NCBI RefSeq assembly: GCF_011043545.1
Contig: NZ_JAAKGP010000003.1
Coordinates: forward strand, 310,001 to 374,000
From: Rhodobacter sp. SGA-6-6
GTDB lineage: Bacteria > Pseudomonadota > Alphaproteobacteria > Rhodobacterales > Rhodobacteraceae
Length of the DNA stretch: 64,000 nt
Direction of reading: 5' to 3'
Made by a program: the position numbers and the translations under genes
Notes under the pieces: model-generated
Seen by the model: the letters and a program-made list of their open reading frames with translations, nothing else
What the model was told of the DNA's origin: nothing
The model's database searches: none
Shown: in pieces, positions 26,407 to 36,013 of the stretch
How the letters are laid out: each line of letters begins with the position of its first letter
How positions within the stretch are numbered: position 1 is the first letter of the stretch

Positions 26407-27407
26407 AAGCCGCGGCCCTTGCCGCGCTGGTGGCCCTGCCGGCGCTGGCCTTTGACGGCCGCTCCTTTACCGATGCCACCGGCCGCGATGTGCTGGTGCC
26501 GGAGAACCCCGCCCGGGTCTTCGCCGCCGGCCCGCCGGCCTCGACCCTGCTCTACGTGCTGAAGCCGGACAGCATGGTCGGCTGGGTCCGCGCGCCGAAG
26601 CCGGACGACCTGCCCTTCCTGCGGCCCGGGGCGGCGGCGCTGCCGGAACTCGGCCAGCTGACCGGCAAGGGCGATACGCTGAACCTGGAGGTGCTGCTGA
26701 CCGCGACGCCCGAGCTGATCGTCGACTACGGCTCGGTCAACGCCACTTACAAGGACCTCGCTGCCCGGGTGCAGGAGCAGTCGGGCGTGCCCTACGTCCT
26801 GATCGACGGTTCCTTCGCGGCGCTGCCGCAGTCGATCCGGCAGATGGGCGAGGTGCTGGCGGTGCCCGAACGGGCCGAGGAACTGGCGACCTATGCCGAG
26901 ACGGTGCTGGCCGAGACCGACGCGCTGCTGGCGGAAATCCCCGAGGAGCGGCCCTCGGTCTACCTCGCCCGCGGGCCGGAGGGGCTGGAGACCGCCACCA
27001 AGGGCTCGATCAACGCCGAGATCATCGAGCGGGTCGGCGGCCGCAACGTGGCGGAAGAGGGCACCGGCAACCTCGCCACCGTCTCGCCCGAACAGGTGCA
27101 GGCCTGGGCGCCCGAGGTGATCATCACCATCGACCGCGATTTCGCCGCCAAGGTCGGCACCATGCCGGAATGGCAGGGCATCCCGGCGGTGGCGAACGGC
27201 CGGGTCTACCTGGCCCCCGCCGCGCCCTTCGGCTTCATCGACCGGCCCCCTTCGGTCAACCGGCTGATCGGGCTGAAATGGCTGGCGCACAAGTTCTACC
27301 CCGACCACGCCGAGGGCGACCTGCGGGCCGATGTGGCGGCGTTCTACGGCCTCTTCTACGGCGTGACGCCCGACGATGCCGCCCTTTCGGCGCTGCTGGG
27401 TGACTGA
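26379..27407 (+). CDS. Periplasmic metal/metal-chelate binding protein (FecB/BtuF-like)
   Basis: A 342-residue ABC binding protein of the cluster A-II (helical backbone) type. A signal peptide ends near PALAF (about residue 24). Typical segments are RVFAAGPPASTLLYVLKPD, TPELIVDYGSVNA, GGRNVAEEGTGNLATVSPEQ and EVIITIDRDF. The same fold serves iron-siderophores, haem, cobalamin and, in MolA-type systems, molybdate/tungstate. Start GTG 26379 overlaps the TrmO-like gene by 28 bases. It is co-transcribed with the permease and ATPase. Confidence 0.85.
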   Translation: MRYFPATALKAAALAALVALPALAFDGRSFTDATGRDVLVPENPARVFAAGPPASTLLYVLKPDSMVGWVRAPKPDDLPFLRPGAAALPELGQLTGKGDTLNLEVLLTATPELIVDYGSVNATYKDLAARVQEQSGVPYVLIDGSFAALPQSIRQMGEVLAVPERAEELATYAETVLAETDALLAEIPEERPSVYLARGPEGLETATKGSINAEIIERVGGRNVAEEGTGNLATVSPEQVQAWAPEVIITIDRDFAAKVGTMPEWQGIPAVANGRVYLAPAAPFGFIDRPPSVNRLIGLKWLAHKFYPDHAEGDLRADVAAFYGLFYGVTPDDAALSALLGD

Positions 27408-28389
27408 GCGCAGCCTTGCCCCGCTGCTGCTGGCCGGCCTCGCCCTTGCGCTGCTGGCGGGGATCGCCATCGGTCCCTTCCCGCTGTCGCTGCGCCGGAT
27501 CGCCGAGGTGCTGGCAGGCGGCGGCGATGCCCAATCCGCCACCGTGCTGTGGAACATCCGCCTGCCGCGGGTCTTCGCCGCGGCTTTGGTGGGGGCCGCG
27601 CTGGCCGCCGCCGGCACCGCCTACCAGACCGCCTTCCGCAACCCGCTGGTCTCGCCCGACATCCTGGGCGTCTCGGCCGGGGCGGGGTTCGGGGCGGTGC
27701 TCGGCATCCTCCTCGGCCTGCCGGTGCTGGCGATCCAGCTGACCGGCTTCGCCACCGGGCTGGCCACCGTGGCGCTGGTGCTTGTGCTGTCCTTCTCGCT
27801 GCGCGGCGGCGGGCAGGTGCTGGTCATGGTGCTGTGCGGCATCGCGGTGGGGGCGCTGGCCGGGGCCGGGATTTCGCTGGTGAAGCTGCTGGCCGACCCC
27901 GAGCAGCAACTGCCCGCCATCACCTTCTGGCTGATGGGCAGCCTCGCCGGGGCCAAACGCACCGATGTCGCCGCCGCCCTGCCCGCCATCGTCGCCGGCC
28001 TCATGCCGCTGGTGTTGCTGCGCTGGCGGATCGGCTTGCTTGCGCTCGGCAACGACGAGGCGAAGACTTTGGGGGTGGAGGCCACGCGCCTGCGGCTGCT
28101 GATCATCGCCTGCGCCACGCTGATGACCTCCGCCGCGGTGTCGATGGCCGGCGTGGTCGGCTGGATCGGCCTGATGGTGCCGCATATGGCCCGGCTGCTG
28201 ACCGGCCCGCGCTTCGACCGGCTGCTGCCCGCCGCCACCCTGATCGGCGCCGGGTTCATGGTGCTGGTCGACACCGCCGCCCGTTCCATCGCCCAGATGG
28301 AAGTGCCTCTGGGCATCCTGACCGCCGTCCTCGGCGCGCCGGTCTTCGTCTGGCTGCTGGCGCGGGGCAGCCGGGGATGGGCGGAATGA
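27400..28389 (+). CDS. FecCD-family ABC permease
   Basis: A 329-residue inner-membrane permease with about nine to ten helices, forming a homodimer channel in a BtuCD-type importer. Family marks are RLPRVFAAALVGAALAAAGT near the N-terminus, FRNPLVSPDILGVSAGAGFG and GWIGLMVPHMARL. The GTG at 27400 overlaps the binding-protein stop by 8 bases and was preferred to an ATG at 27376. Its stop overlaps the ATPase start (ATGA). Confidence 0.92.
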   Translation: MTERSLAPLLLAGLALALLAGIAIGPFPLSLRRIAEVLAGGGDAQSATVLWNIRLPRVFAAALVGAALAAAGTAYQTAFRNPLVSPDILGVSAGAGFGAVLGILLGLPVLAIQLTGFATGLATVALVLVLSFSLRGGGQVLVMVLCGIAVGALAGAGISLVKLLADPEQQLPAITFWLMGSLAGAKRTDVAAALPAIVAGLMPLVLLRWRIGLLALGNDEAKTLGVEATRLRLLIIACATLMTSAAVSMAGVVGWIGLMVPHMARLLTGPRFDRLLPAATLIGAGFMVLVDTAARSIAQMEVPLGILTAVLGAPVFVWLLARGSRGWAE

Positions 28390-29153
28390 CACCGCTCTTG
28401 CAGGCCCGCGGCCTGACGGTCGGCCATGGCAACAGGCCGGTGCTGTCCGGCATCGACCTGACACTGGAACCCGGGCAGGTCCTCTGCCTCCTCGGCCCCA
28501 ACGGCGCCGGCAAGACGACGCTCTTCCGCACGCTCCTCGGCCTGCTTCCACCTCTGTCAGGCGAAATCCTGCTGGAGGGCCGCCCCCTGGCCCCGATGCC
28601 GCGGACCGAGGTCGCCCGGGCGCTGGCCCATGTGCCGCAGAGCCTGTCCACCCCCTTCGCCTTCCGCGCCCTCGAACTGGTGCTGATGGGCGCCTCCGCC
28701 CACCTCGGCCCCTTCGCCCGCCCCGGCCGGGCCGAGATCGCGCGGGCGATGGCGGCAATGGGAGCCCTCGGCATCGCCGGACTGGCCGGCGAGGAGATCA
28801 CCCGGCTTTCCGGCGGCCAGCGCCAGATGATCCTGATCGCCCGCGCGCTGGCGCAGGGCGCGCGGACGGTGGTGATGGACGAGCCGACCGCCAGCCTGGA
28901 CTTCGCCAACCGCATCCGGGTGGGCCAGGCGATCCGGTCGATGGCGGATCGGGGCACCGCGGTGATCCTCTCGACCCACGACCCCGACCAGGCCGCAGCC
29001 CTGGGCGAATGCGCCCTTCTGGTCGGGAGAGGGCGGGTTCTGGCCAGCGGCAAGATTGCCGAGGTGATGACTGATACGAAGCTCTCGACTCTCTACGACA
29101 TCCCCGTGCGGCGCGAGGAACTCTCGGATGGAGCGCTGCACTTCCGCGGCTGA
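28386..29153 (+). CDS. ABC transporter ATPase (FecE/MolC-like)
   Basis: A 255-residue ATPase that completes the BtuCD-type importer. Walker A GPNGAGKTT, signature LSGGQRQM, Walker B TVVMDEP and the His switch STHDPDQ are all intact. It is the last gene of the metal island; the gene beyond is convergent. Together with the Mop and DUF2478 genes it suggests molybdate/tungstate uptake, although iron-chelate uptake uses the same ATPase type. Confidence 0.92.
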   Translation: MTPLLQARGLTVGHGNRPVLSGIDLTLEPGQVLCLLGPNGAGKTTLFRTLLGLLPPLSGEILLEGRPLAPMPRTEVARALAHVPQSLSTPFAFRALELVLMGASAHLGPFARPGRAEIARAMAAMGALGIAGLAGEEITRLSGGQRQMILIARALAQGARTVVMDEPTASLDFANRIRVGQAIRSMADRGTAVILSTHDPDQAAALGECALLVGRGRVLASGKIAEVMTDTKLSTLYDIPVRREELSDGALHFRG

Positions 29154-29204
29154 TGCGGTGCGGCCCCTTGCGGGCGGTCTGTGCCGGGCAGGAACCGGCC
29201 GTTG

Positions 29205-31652
29205 TCAGGCGCGGATCCGCTCGCCCTTGGGATCATACCAGGGACCGAACTGCACCCGGATGGGATGGCGTTTCATCGCGACCTCGACCTCCCATGTGCC
29301 GGTTTCCAGCCAGTTCTTCGCCACCCCCTCTGGATGCGAGACATAGCCGAGGCCGAGCGAGGCGCCCACCCTGTGACCATAAGCACCCGACATCACCGAG
29401 CCCACCAGCTTACCGTCGCGCCAGAGCGGCTCGTGATGGTAGAGCATCGGCGCCTCCGCGCCGCCGGTCAGCATGACCTGCACCAGCCGGCGGCGGACCG
29501 GCCCTTCGGCCTTTTGCGCCAGCAGGGCGGCCTTGCCGATGAAATCCGGCTTGTCCATCGCCACCGCGAAGCCGAGACCTGCGTTGAAGGGGGTGTCCTC
29601 CTCGCCGATGTCATGGCCCCAGTGGCGGTAGCCCTTCTCCATCCGCAGCGCGTTCAGCGCGAAATAGCCCGCCGGTTTCAGTCCCAGATCGCGGCCCGCC
29701 TCCGCCAGAACCTCCCAGACATGGGCGGCGAATTCGGTCTCGATCATCAGCTCGAAGCCAAGCTCGCCGACGAAGGTCAGCCGGCTGGCGCGGACGCGCG
29801 CATAGCCGAGGTCGATCTCGCGCGAGGTGCCGAAAGGGAAGCCCTCGTTCGAGACATCGTCGGGCGAGACGCGGGCCATCAGCTCGCGGGCCTTCGGCCC
29901 CATCACCGCCAGCATCGCCGTGCCGGAAGTCACGTCGGCGATATGGACGTTCAGCCCTGCGGGGATGTTGCGGCGGAACCAGGCAAGGTCGCGGCGCTGC
30001 GACAGCGCCACCGTCACCACAAGGAAAGCGTCTTGCGCCAGCCGGATCACCGTCACATCGGCCTCGATCCCGCCGCGCGGGTTCAGCCATTGGGTATAGA
30101 CGATCCGGCCCACCGGCACGTCGCATTCCCCGGCGCAGATGTGGTTCAGCGCCGCCAGCGCATCCGGCCCCTCGACCCGGTATTTGACGAAGCAGCTGTA
30201 GTCGAAGACCGAGACGTTCTCGGCGGTATTCCGGCATTCGGCGGCGACGTTCCCGAACCAGCTGGGCCGGTGGTAGGAATATTCGACATGCGCCACTTCC
30301 TCGGGCGTGCCGAAGAAACCCGGCCGCTCCCAGCCCGCCAGTTCGGTCATGAAGGCGCCCGCCTCCAGCATCCGGTCATGGAAGGGCGAGCGGCGGACGC
30401 CGCGGGCGGTGGCGAATTGCAGCCCCGGCCAGTGCATGTCGAACAGCGTGCCGATGGTCTCGACCGAGCGGTCCTGCAGGTATTTGCGGTTGCGCTGGAA
30501 CGCCTGGGTGCGGCGGACATCGACATCGATCAGTTCCACCGGCGGATGGCCCTCGGCGATCCACAACGCCATCGACTTGCCCACCCCGCCCGAGGACAGG
30601 ATGCCGATCGAGTTGAAGCCGGTGGCCGAGAAGAGACCGCGGACCTCGGCGGTCTCGCCCAGGTGATAGCGGTTGTCGGGGGTGAAACTCTCGGGGCCGT
30701 TGAAGAAAAGCTGGATCCCGGTGCGTTCCAGCACCGGCACCCGCTTCATCGCCATCTCCAGATAGGGGCCGATGTGGTCGATGTCCTCGGGGAGGGAATC
30801 GAAGCAGAAGCTTTCGGAAATCCCGTTCTGCCCCCAGGGCTTGGCGCCCGGCTCGAAGAAGCCGACCAGCAGCTTGCCGGCGTCTTCCTTGTAATAGGCC
30901 CATTCGTCGGCCGTGAACATCACCGGCAGGTCGCGCGGCAGGTCGGGGATGGCCTCGGTCACCACGTAGAAATGCTCGGCCGCGTGCAGGGGCAGGGTGA
31001 CGCCGATGTCGGCGGCCAGGTCGCGCGACCACATGCCGCCGCAGATCACCACCTTCTTCGCGGCGATTTCGCCCTGATCGGTCATCACCCCGGTCACGCG
31101 GCCGTTCGCGGTCAGGATCCTGGTGACGGCGACGCCCTCCAGCACCTTCGCCCCGCCCATCCGCGCGCCCTTGGCATAGGCCATGGTCACGTCGGCCGGG
31201 TTGACCTGGCCGTCGTCGGGGAACCAGAAGCCGCCCATCAGCCCCTCGGTGCTGATCGGCGACCACCGCTCCTTGATCTGGCCGGGCGTCAGCGCCTCGA
31301 CCGGCAGGCCGAAGTTGCGCCCCATCGAGGCCCCGCGCGCCAGTTCCTCGTAGCGCGCCGGGGTCTTCGCCAGCCGCAGCGAACCGTTGCGCCTGAAGCC
31401 GGTGGCCTGGCCGGTCTCTTCCTCCAGCCTGCCGAAAAGCTCGCCGGTGTATTGCGCAAGCTCGGTCATCCGCTGCGTGGCGCGCAACTGCGTCACCAGC
31501 CCCGCCGCGTGCCAGGTGGTGCCGCAGGTCAGTTGCTTGCGCTCCAGCAGCACCACGTCGGTGATGCCGATCTTGGTCAGGTGATAGGCGATGGAACAAC
31601 CGGCGACACCGCCGCCGATGATCACGGCTTCGGCGGTCTGGGGAATGGACAT
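29205..31652 (-). CDS. Dimethylglycine/sarcosine dehydrogenase-like flavoprotein with GcvT domain
   Basis: An 815-residue two-part enzyme. Residues about 1-430 form a DAO-type FAD domain: [18 protein letters not shown] binds ADP and His48 in GTTWHAAG is the residue that covalently holds FAD in dimethylglycine and sarcosine dehydrogenases. The C-terminal half is a GcvT/aminomethyltransferase-like folate domain ([37 protein letters not shown]). Such enzymes oxidise N-methyl groups and pass the carbon to tetrahydrofolate. It is the last gene of the operon, 10 bp after the ureohydrolase gene. The exact N-methyl amine is unknown. Confidence 0.85.
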   Translation of the reverse strand: MSIPQTAEAVIIGGGVAGCSIAYHLTKIGITDVVLLERKQLTCGTTWHAAGLVTQLRATQRMTELAQYTGELFGRLEEETGQATGFRRNGSLRLAKTPARYEELARGASMGRNFGLPVEALTPGQIKERWSPISTEGLMGGFWFPDDGQVNPADVTMAYAKGARMGGAKVLEGVAVTRILTANGRVTGVMTDQGEIAAKKVVICGGMWSRDLAADIGVTLPLHAAEHFYVVTEAIPDLPRDLPVMFTADEWAYYKEDAGKLLVGFFEPGAKPWGQNGISESFCFDSLPEDIDHIGPYLEMAMKRVPVLERTGIQLFFNGPESFTPDNRYHLGETAEVRGLFSATGFNSIGILSSGGVGKSMALWIAEGHPPVELIDVDVRRTQAFQRNRKYLQDRSVETIGTLFDMHWPGLQFATARGVRRSPFHDRMLEAGAFMTELAGWERPGFFGTPEEVAHVEYSYHRPSWFGNVAAECRNTAENVSVFDYSCFVKYRVEGPDALAALNHICAGECDVPVGRIVYTQWLNPRGGIEADVTVIRLAQDAFLVVTVALSQRRDLAWFRRNIPAGLNVHIADVTSGTAMLAVMGPKARELMARVSPDDVSNEGFPFGTSREIDLGYARVRASRLTFVGELGFELMIETEFAAHVWEVLAEAGRDLGLKPAGYFALNALRMEKGYRHWGHDIGEEDTPFNAGLGFAVAMDKPDFIGKAALLAQKAEGPVRRRLVQVMLTGGAEAPMLYHHEPLWRDGKLVGSVMSGAYGHRVGASLGLGYVSHPEGVAKNWLETGTWEVEVAMKRHPIRVQFGPWYDPKGERIRA

Positions 31653-31662
31653 GAAAGGAGCC

Positions 31663-32664
31663 TCAGCGGTTGGTGTGGATATAGTCGGCCATCAGCGAGA
31701 GAATCTCGAACATGACCACCATAGCGTTCTGCGCGGTGATCTTGTTCGGATTATCCTTGGTCGGGATCAGGCAGACCACATCGCCGCCGACCACGTTCAA
31801 CCCGCGCAGCCCCTGAAGCATCCGCACCGCATCGCCGATGCGGATGCCGGGGTAGCCCGGCTCCAGGTTCGAGGCGCCGGGGGCGTCGCAGGGATCGAGG
31901 CTGTCGAGGTCGAAGGTGACATAGACCGGCGCGTCGCCGATCCGCTCGCGCAGGATGTCCACCACGCCCTTCCAGCCGATCTCCTCCACCTCGTCCATGC
32001 CGACGACGCGATAGCCGAGCTGGTCCGAGGTGTTCAGCGACCCGGCGGTGCCGACATTGGGACGGATGCCGATCTGGGTGGAGCGGGCGGCATCGACATG
32101 CCCCTCTTCCACCAGATAGGCGCCCCAATGCGCCGCCGACCGCTTGTTGCCCAGCCAGTGCGGCAGGTGCATCAGCGTGTCGGTGTGGCTGTCGAAATGC
32201 ACCAGCGCCACCTTCTGCCCGCCGGTCAGGCCGGAATGCGCCCCGGCGCAGGCCTTGACCAGCGGGCCGGTGATCGCATGGTCGCCGCCCATGGCCACGA
32301 CCCGGGTGCCCGCCTTCTGGAACTGCGCGGCATAGGCCTCGATATGCCCGACCGAGACATCGTTGTTCATCGCCTCGGGCAGCGGCGTGTCGCCGGCGTC
32401 GTTGATCCGCACCAGATCCCAGGGCGTGATGCCGAAGCGTCCGTGGCTGCGCCGGTAAAGCGCCGAGATGTTCCTGACCGCCCGCGGACCCAGATGCTGG
32501 TCGCGCTCGGTCGAGCCGTTGCCGGAGCTGTGCGGCACCCCGATCAGCGCGATGTCCGCAGCCGCCGGATCCTCGTTCCAGTCGCAGCGGAAGAAGGTGG
32601 GGATGCCGTGCCAATACCAGCGGCCGACCTCTTTCCTTGCCTGTTCGATGTCGAAATCAGCCAT
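31663..32664 (-). CDS. Arginase-fold ureohydrolase (agmatinase family)
   Basis: A 333-residue binuclear-metal hydrolase that releases urea from a guanidino compound. Metal ligands are complete: His129 (GGDHAI), Asp158, His160 and Asp162 (FDSHTD), and Asp252/Asp254 in FDLDSLDP. The segment that in agmatinases reads DVVE, whose Glu contacts the guanidinium, is DVVC here (Cys298), so the substrate is probably not simple agmatine. It lies between amino acid transporter genes and an N-methyl amine dehydrogenase gene, pointing to a guanidino acid such as creatine or guanidinoacetate. Confidence 0.85.
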   Translation of the reverse strand: MADFDIEQARKEVGRWYWHGIPTFFRCDWNEDPAAADIALIGVPHSSGNGSTERDQHLGPRAVRNISALYRRSHGRFGITPWDLVRINDAGDTPLPEAMNNDVSVGHIEAYAAQFQKAGTRVVAMGGDHAITGPLVKACAGAHSGLTGGQKVALVHFDSHTDTLMHLPHWLGNKRSAAHWGAYLVEEGHVDAARSTQIGIRPNVGTAGSLNTSDQLGYRVVGMDEVEEIGWKGVVDILRERIGDAPVYVTFDLDSLDPCDAPGASNLEPGYPGIRIGDAVRMLQGLRGLNVVGGDVVCLIPTKDNPNKITAQNAMVVMFEILSLMADYIHTNR

Positions 32665-32703
32665 GTCTTTCTCCTTGGATGTCTGGTGCGGGACCGGCCC
32701 CGG

Positions 32704-33426
32704 TCAGTGAGAGATCTGGGACAGGAAGGCGCGCGCGCGTTCCGATTGCGGCGCGGCGAAGAACTGTTCCGGCGGGGCAACCTCGACGATGCGGCCCGCA
32801 TCCATGAAGACCACCCGGTCGGCCACGCGGCGGGCGAAGGCCATCTCATGGGTGACGCAGATCATGGTCATCCCTTCGGCGGCCAGCTCGCCCATCACGT
32901 CCAGCACCTCGCCCACCATTTCCGGGTCGAGCGCCGAGGTCGGCTCGTCGAACAGCATCACCTTCGGCTTCATGCACAGCGCCCGGGCGATGGCGACGCG
33001 CTGCTGCTGGCCGCCCGAAAGCTGGATCGGATATTTCCAGGCCTGGTCCAGGATATGCACCCGCGCCAGATATTCCTCGGCCATCCGCCGCGCCTCCCTG
33101 TCGGGAATGCCATGCGCCAGCTTCGGGGCGAGGGTGCAGTTCTCGATCACCGTGAGATGCGGAAACAGGTTGAAGTTCTGGAACACCATCCCGGCGGTGC
33201 GGCGCACCGCCAGCACGTCGCGCGCCGCGCCGACGGTCAGCCCGTCGAGGAGGATCTCGCCGCGGTCATGCGGTTCCAGATGGTTGATGCAGCGGATCAG
33301 GGTCGATTTCCCCGATCCCGAGGGGCCGCAGACCACGACCTTCTCGCCCTGGGCCACATCCAGGCTGATGTCCTTCAGCACGTGGAAGCTGCCATAGTTC
33401 TTGTCGACGTTTCTCAGGCTGATCAT
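32704..33426 (-). CDS. Polar amino acid ABC transporter ATPase (GlnQ type)
   Basis: A 240-residue ATPase with Walker [10 protein letters not shown], signature [15 protein letters not shown], Walker [15 protein letters not shown] and VTHEMAFAR. It is typical of importers for polar or basic amino acids. It lies 3 bp after the permease gene and 39 bp before the ureohydrolase gene in one operon, so the transporter most likely brings in the substrate of the two enzymes. Confidence 0.93.
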   Translation of the reverse strand: MISLRNVDKNYGSFHVLKDISLDVAQGEKVVVCGPSGSGKSTLIRCINHLEPHDRGEILLDGLTVGAARDVLAVRRTAGMVFQNFNLFPHLTVIENCTLAPKLAHGIPDREARRMAEEYLARVHILDQAWKYPIQLSGGQQQRVAIARALCMKPKVMLFDEPTSALDPEMVGEVLDVMGELAAEGMTMICVTHEMAFARRVADRVVFMDAGRIVEVAPPEQFFAAPQSERARAFLSQISH

Positions 33427-33429
33427 GGC

Positions 33430-34155
33430 CTACCACCCCCTGCCGCGGCGGCTTTCGGCCAAGGCGGCGGCCTCGGTCCGGCTTGCCCAGCGGAAGCGGC
33501 GCTCGACCAGCTTCTGCAGGCCCATCAGGCTGTAGACCATGACCAGATACCAGGTCAGCGCCACGGCATAGTATTCCGAGAACTGGAAGGTGCGGGCCAC
33601 GTTGATCTGGGTGACGGTCATCAGTTCCTGCAAGGAAATGATCGAGGCCAGCGAGGTCAGCTTCAGCAGCGTGATGAATTCGTTCATCGTCGGCGGCAGC
33701 GCCACCCGCAGGGCCTGCGGCAGCAGGATATAGCGGTAGATATGCGATTTCTTCAGCCCGATGGCCTGTCCCGCCGCCATCTGCCCGCCGTCGACCGAGG
33801 ACAGCGCGGCGCGGTTGATCTCGACCTGATAGGCGGATTCGTTCAGCGACAGCGCGATCCAGGCGGCAAGGAAGGGCGTGAACCATTCCTCGCGGAAGAT
33901 CGGGAAGATCTGCGGCAGCGCGTTCCAGACGAACAGCAGCTGCAACAGCGTCGGCACCGCGCGGAAGAAGCCGACATAGGCGGTGATCAGCTTGCGCAGG
34001 GCCGAGGGCGGCCCGTTCAGCACCACCGCCAGCGGCACCGCGATCAGGATCGCGGCCATATGCGCGGCGACCGTCAGCCCGAGGGTCAGCAGGGCGCCGC
34101 GCAGGAAGGGCCATGAAAACAGCGCCTCCCAGAAGGTCGAAGGATCGAAGTTCAT
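33430..34155 (-). CDS. Polar amino acid ABC permease
   Basis: A 241-residue inner-membrane permease of the HisMQ/GlnP family with about five helices. FFRAVPTLLQLLFVW, FLAAWIALSLNESAYQVEI with NRAALSSV, and the EAA loop GQAIGLKKSHIYRYILLPQAL are characteristic. Only one permease is encoded, so the channel is presumably a homodimer. It is followed after 3 bp by the ATPase gene. Confidence 0.92.
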   Translation of the reverse strand: MNFDPSTFWEALFSWPFLRGALLTLGLTVAAHMAAILIAVPLAVVLNGPPSALRKLITAYVGFFRAVPTLLQLLFVWNALPQIFPIFREEWFTPFLAAWIALSLNESAYQVEINRAALSSVDGGQMAAGQAIGLKKSHIYRYILLPQALRVALPPTMNEFITLLKLTSLASIISLQELMTVTQINVARTFQFSEYYAVALTWYLVMVYSLMGLQKLVERRFRWASRTEAAALAESRRGRGW

Positions 34156-34171
34156 GGCCCGTCCGGTGGTC

Positions 34172-34990
34172 CTATTCGCCGATGCCGTTCAGCTGTTCGG
34201 GCGAAAGGTTCCACTTCTCCACGATGCCCATCAGGCTGCCGTCGGCGACCAGCGCCTTCACCGCCTCGGCGACTTTCGCGGTTTCGGCCTCATCCTTGCG
34301 CAGATAGACCGAGAAGGGCTCGAAAGCGGCGGCCGGCATGGTGAACACCACGTCGAACTTGCCGGGGTCCTCGTATTCGCGGAAGGCGATCTCGGTGTCC
34401 TGGGTCACCACGTAATGCGCCCGCCCGACCAGCAGTTGCTGGATCGCATCGCTCTGCTTCGGATATTGCTGGATCTTCGTCGGGGCATGTCCCCCGGCTT
34501 CAAGCTGGACATTCAGCTCTTCCATCCGGCCGGGATAGCTGGTGCCCGACTGGACCGCGACCGTCTTCCCGGCAAGCTCGGCGATGTCCGCGATCGGGGC
34601 AGAGCCTTTCGGCGCGATCAGCACCGACGAGGTATCGAGATAAGGCACGGCGTTGAAGGTCCTCAGCCGGTCCTCGCGCAGGACGGTGCCCGAGATGACC
34701 GCATCGCAGCGCCCGGCCTCCAGGCTGGGCAGGAGGCCGGCGAAATCCATGCTGACGAAGCTGACCTCGACGCCCCAGAGCGCGGCAAGGGCGCGGGCGA
34801 CGTCGATGTCCACACCGCTCGGCTCCTTGTCGGCGGCGTCGGCCATGAATTCCATCGGCGGGAAGGTCGGGTCGACGCAGACCGAGAAACCGTCGGCGGC
34901 GAAGTCAGGGGCCGTCTGGGCCGGGGCCTGCGAGGCGACGCCGGCAAGAAGCGCGGCGGCGGCGGTTCCGAGGGCAAGGCGAGTTGTCAT
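34172..34990 (-). CDS. Periplasmic polar amino acid binding protein
   Basis: A 272-residue ABC binding protein of the SBP type 3 family. A signal peptide (residues 1-25, ending PAQT/APAQ) precedes the mature start. SVCVDPTFPPMEFMAD, DIDVARALAALWGVEVSFVS and the ligand-gripping DAVISGTVLREDR are family signatures; most members hold the ligand's alpha-amino/carboxylate with an Arg and Asp. Translation begins 65-80 bp downstream of a predicted operator shared with the regulator gene. It heads the structural operon. Confidence 0.9.
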   Translation of the reverse strand: MTTRLALGTAAAALLAGVASQAPAQTAPDFAADGFSVCVDPTFPPMEFMADAADKEPSGVDIDVARALAALWGVEVSFVSMDFAGLLPSLEAGRCDAVISGTVLREDRLRTFNAVPYLDTSSVLIAPKGSAPIADIAELAGKTVAVQSGTSYPGRMEELNVQLEAGGHAPTKIQQYPKQSDAIQQLLVGRAHYVVTQDTEIAFREYEDPGKFDVVFTMPAAAFEPFSVYLRKDEAETAKVAEAVKALVADGSLMGIVEKWNLSPEQLNGIGE

Positions 34991-35053
34991 CTGGAGACTC
35001 CCTGTTCTGGTTTTCCCGGAGCGTGGAGCGGTGCGGCAGGTTCGTCAATCGAA

Positions 35054-35072
35054 ATTTCGCTATTTACGAACT
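35054..35072 (-). promoter_or_regulatory. Predicted operator of the XRE-cupin regulator (structural operon)
   Basis: On the minus strand the site reads AGTTCG-N7-CGAAAT, 64 bp upstream of the binding-protein start codon. The same AGTTCG-N7-CGAAA plan occurs just upstream of the regulator gene at 35727-35746. The shared motif at exactly these two places suggests the regulator's binding site. Confidence 0.55.
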
Positions 35073-35095
35073 TTTTAATCTAATACCAGAAATCC

Positions 35096-35707
35096 TCAGG
35101 CGGGCGGCGGTGTCATGATGAAGACCGCCGTGGTGCCCACCTCCTGCGAGGGGTTGCGGAAACTGTGGGGGCGGCGGGGGTCGAAGGTGATGGAATCGCC
35201 GACATGGAGGACCGTCTCCTCGCCTTCGATGTTCAGCGCCAGGTCGCCGCTGATCACCAGCACCAGCTCCTCCTCCGAACGCAGGGAATAGAGCTGCTCG
35301 CCGCCGGTGCCGCCCGGTGCGATCTCGGACCAGATCGCCTGCATCCTGACCCCGTGGCTGGGCGTCAGCAGGTGATCCGACACGCCGATGCCGCCGAACT
35401 TGATCGGCTGGCGCTCGGCGGCCCGGACAAGCACGTTGCGCGTGGTGGCGAAAAGATCGCCGACCGGCAGGTTCAAGGCGTCGCACAGGCTGACCAGGGA
35501 AGCGACCGAGGGCGAGGTCTTGTCCCGCTCGATGTCGCTGAGAAAGCCCTTGGTCAGCCCGGTCTTCTCGGACACATCGTGCAGGGTCAGGTTGAGCGCG
35601 CGCCGCCGCTCGCGCAACACCCCGCCGAAGTTGAGCTGATCGCGCTTCGGGGCGGCCTCGGCTTCGCCGGGGGCGGAGTCCGCCTGCCTTGCCGTTGTCC
35701 TGACCAT
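35096..35707 (-). CDS. XRE-family regulator with cupin domain
   Basis: A 203-residue regulator. The helix-turn-helix (about residues 25-80: LRERRRALNLTLHDVSEKTG then GFLSDIERDKTSPSVASL) is followed by a cupin sensor domain (about 125-200: GGEQLYSLRSEEELVLVISG, GDSITFDPRRPHSFRNPS). This is the PuuR-like architecture that often senses amines or amino acids. ATG 35705-35707 was preferred over 35791 because the extension has no family resemblance and would cover the predicted operator. It stands upstream of the transporter/ureohydrolase operon on the same strand. Confidence 0.88.
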   Translation of the reverse strand: MVRTTARQADSAPGEAEAAPKRDQLNFGGVLRERRRALNLTLHDVSEKTGLTKGFLSDIERDKTSPSVASLVSLCDALNLPVGDLFATTRNVLVRAAERQPIKFGGIGVSDHLLTPSHGVRMQAIWSEIAPGGTGGEQLYSLRSEEELVLVISGDLALNIEGEETVLHVGDSITFDPRRPHSFRNPSQEVGTTAVFIMTPPPA

Positions 35708-35726
35708 ATCCGCTGCATCCCGCCAA

Positions 35727-35746
35727 AGTTCGCTGCTGCCGAAACT
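35727..35746. promoter_or_regulatory. Predicted operator of the XRE-cupin regulator (own gene)
   Basis: AGTTCG-N7-CGAAACT, an imperfect inverted repeat, begins 20 bp upstream of the regulator's start codon, a position suited to autorepression. It matches the site at 35054-35072. The rest of the 306-bp gap to the next gene (35747-36013) shows no gene or other motif I recognise. Confidence 0.5.
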
Positions 35747-36013
35747 AATCGATCCCTTCGGCGGAAAGTGCAAGCATTCAGCGGAGCACATGGGCCTGTT
35801 CCGGCGCGGTCGCGGGGCAAATGGGTGCCCGAGGAGGCTGGAAGTCGCCGAAGGTTCCGATGCCGGGCATCCGGGGCACAGGCGGATGAAAACCTCTCCT
35901 GCGCGTCAGTCCCGAAGCAGCTTCCTTCCTCCTCGGCGTCGATCTTTGGAATGGCCGGAGAGGGCCGCGAACGGCAGGATATACGACAAGAGAAATCGCC
36001 TTTGGAGCCGCCC

